NCBI RefSeq assembly: GCF_024139115.2
Contig: NC_085141.1
Coordinates: 132,989,822 to 133,053,821 of the forward strand
Reading direction: 5' to 3'
Source of the DNA: Armigeres subalbatus
Taxonomy: Eukaryota; Arthropoda; Insecta; Diptera; Culicidae
Length of the DNA stretch: 64,000 nucleotides
In this document: one piece after another, positions 63,559 through 64,000 of the stretch
Layout of the letters: every line of letters starts with the position of its first letter
Numbering within the stretch: the first letter of the stretch is position 1
Position numbers and translations under genes: made by a program
The notes under the pieces: generated by a model
Databases searched by the model: none
What the model saw: the letters and a program-made list of their open reading frames with translations, nothing else
Told to the model about the DNA's origin: nothing

Positions 63559-64000
63559 ATATGTCCAAATGGCCCTCTCTGGATTACCACTATAAACCTC
63601 TTATAAGAGTATATAAAAATCCGTTTCAAGCCTCCCGCAAAAAAGGGAATTTGGCTGCGGCAGCTGTCAAAAATGTTGTTTTGAAAAAAGAGAAACAAAA
63701 CCTTGCAAACAAATAATAACAAACTAAAGTGTTGATGAAAATCATGATGAGGATGAATACAAAATAATACTTTTTCAAGTTTTTTTTTCAACATACTTTC
63801 ATTAAAATGAGGTGCGCGCTTGATTTCATGGTGAAAGCCTGTGCAAAAATGAGATTAACAACTACGCGCCCGCAAAATAATATAGTTTTGGGCAATAAAT
63901 TTAAAATTATTATAACATCAATAACGTAAATCTTCACTAAATTTATTGATATTACACCCAATATGTTTGTTTTTTATAGCTTTTACCAAAAACGTGTCAT
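63559..64000. other. Non-coding stretch
   Basis: AT-rich; nothing recognised. Confidence 0.4.

Overview
The window is eukaryotic and almost certainly from a mosquito, most likely a culicine such as Aedes (inferred from an arylphorin-type hexamerin, a fly-like org-1/TBX1 T-box gene with very long introns, and heavy loads of RTE-like, I-clade and R1-clade retrotransposons, Ty3/gypsy elements, MITEs and tRNA-derived SINEs). Only two host genes are visible. No rRNA, functional tRNA, CRISPR or bacterial operon structure was seen.

Host genes. (1) Five 3' exons of an org-1 (TBX1-class) T-box transcription factor lie on the + strand between 11497 and 46322. They are joined by phase-consistent splice sites; introns are 187 bp, 19.1 kb, 13.5 kb and 1.0 kb. 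Upstream exons (N-terminal half of the T-box) are not in the window. (2) A complete, uninterrupted hexamerin gene (33544..35634, - strand) sits antisense inside the 13.5-kb org-1 intron, with its own TATA box, initiator and poly(A) signals.

Transposon landscape. 1-2940: 5' half of an I-clade non-LTR element. 3640-5905: RTE copy. 5892-7480: a tRNA-like repeat split by a 1.25-kb ORF1-only retroposon with a 7-bp target duplication. 7861-11438: two foldback-like elements and a small MITE. 13821-24960: a second RTE copy split by a 9.9-kb Ty3/gypsy LTR element (14365-24253) that has a CCTT duplication, nearly identical 1.43-kb LTRs, a slippery -1 frameshift heptamer and a damaged gag and pol. 25179-30395: hAT-type MITE, a second RTE-like family carrying a Tc1/mariner-type MITE, an LTR-like fragment and a foldback MITE. 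36290-39284: two minus-strand RTE-like fragments. 41343-43911: Harbinger-type MITE, a 1.8-kb foldback element with a nested MITE, and another foldback MITE. 48623-60612: internally deleted RTE-like copies (one with a 13-bp duplication, one split by a 1.3-kb TTAA foldback element), a complete SINE, two further hAT-type MITEs, a strong hairpin and a degenerate tandem array. 61400-63558: an R1-clade remnant and a palindromic plus tandem cluster of a tRNA-like repeat.

The host genes show no functional link beyond nesting. Most of the sequence records layered transposition, in which order of insertion can be read from interrupted copies and target-site duplications.
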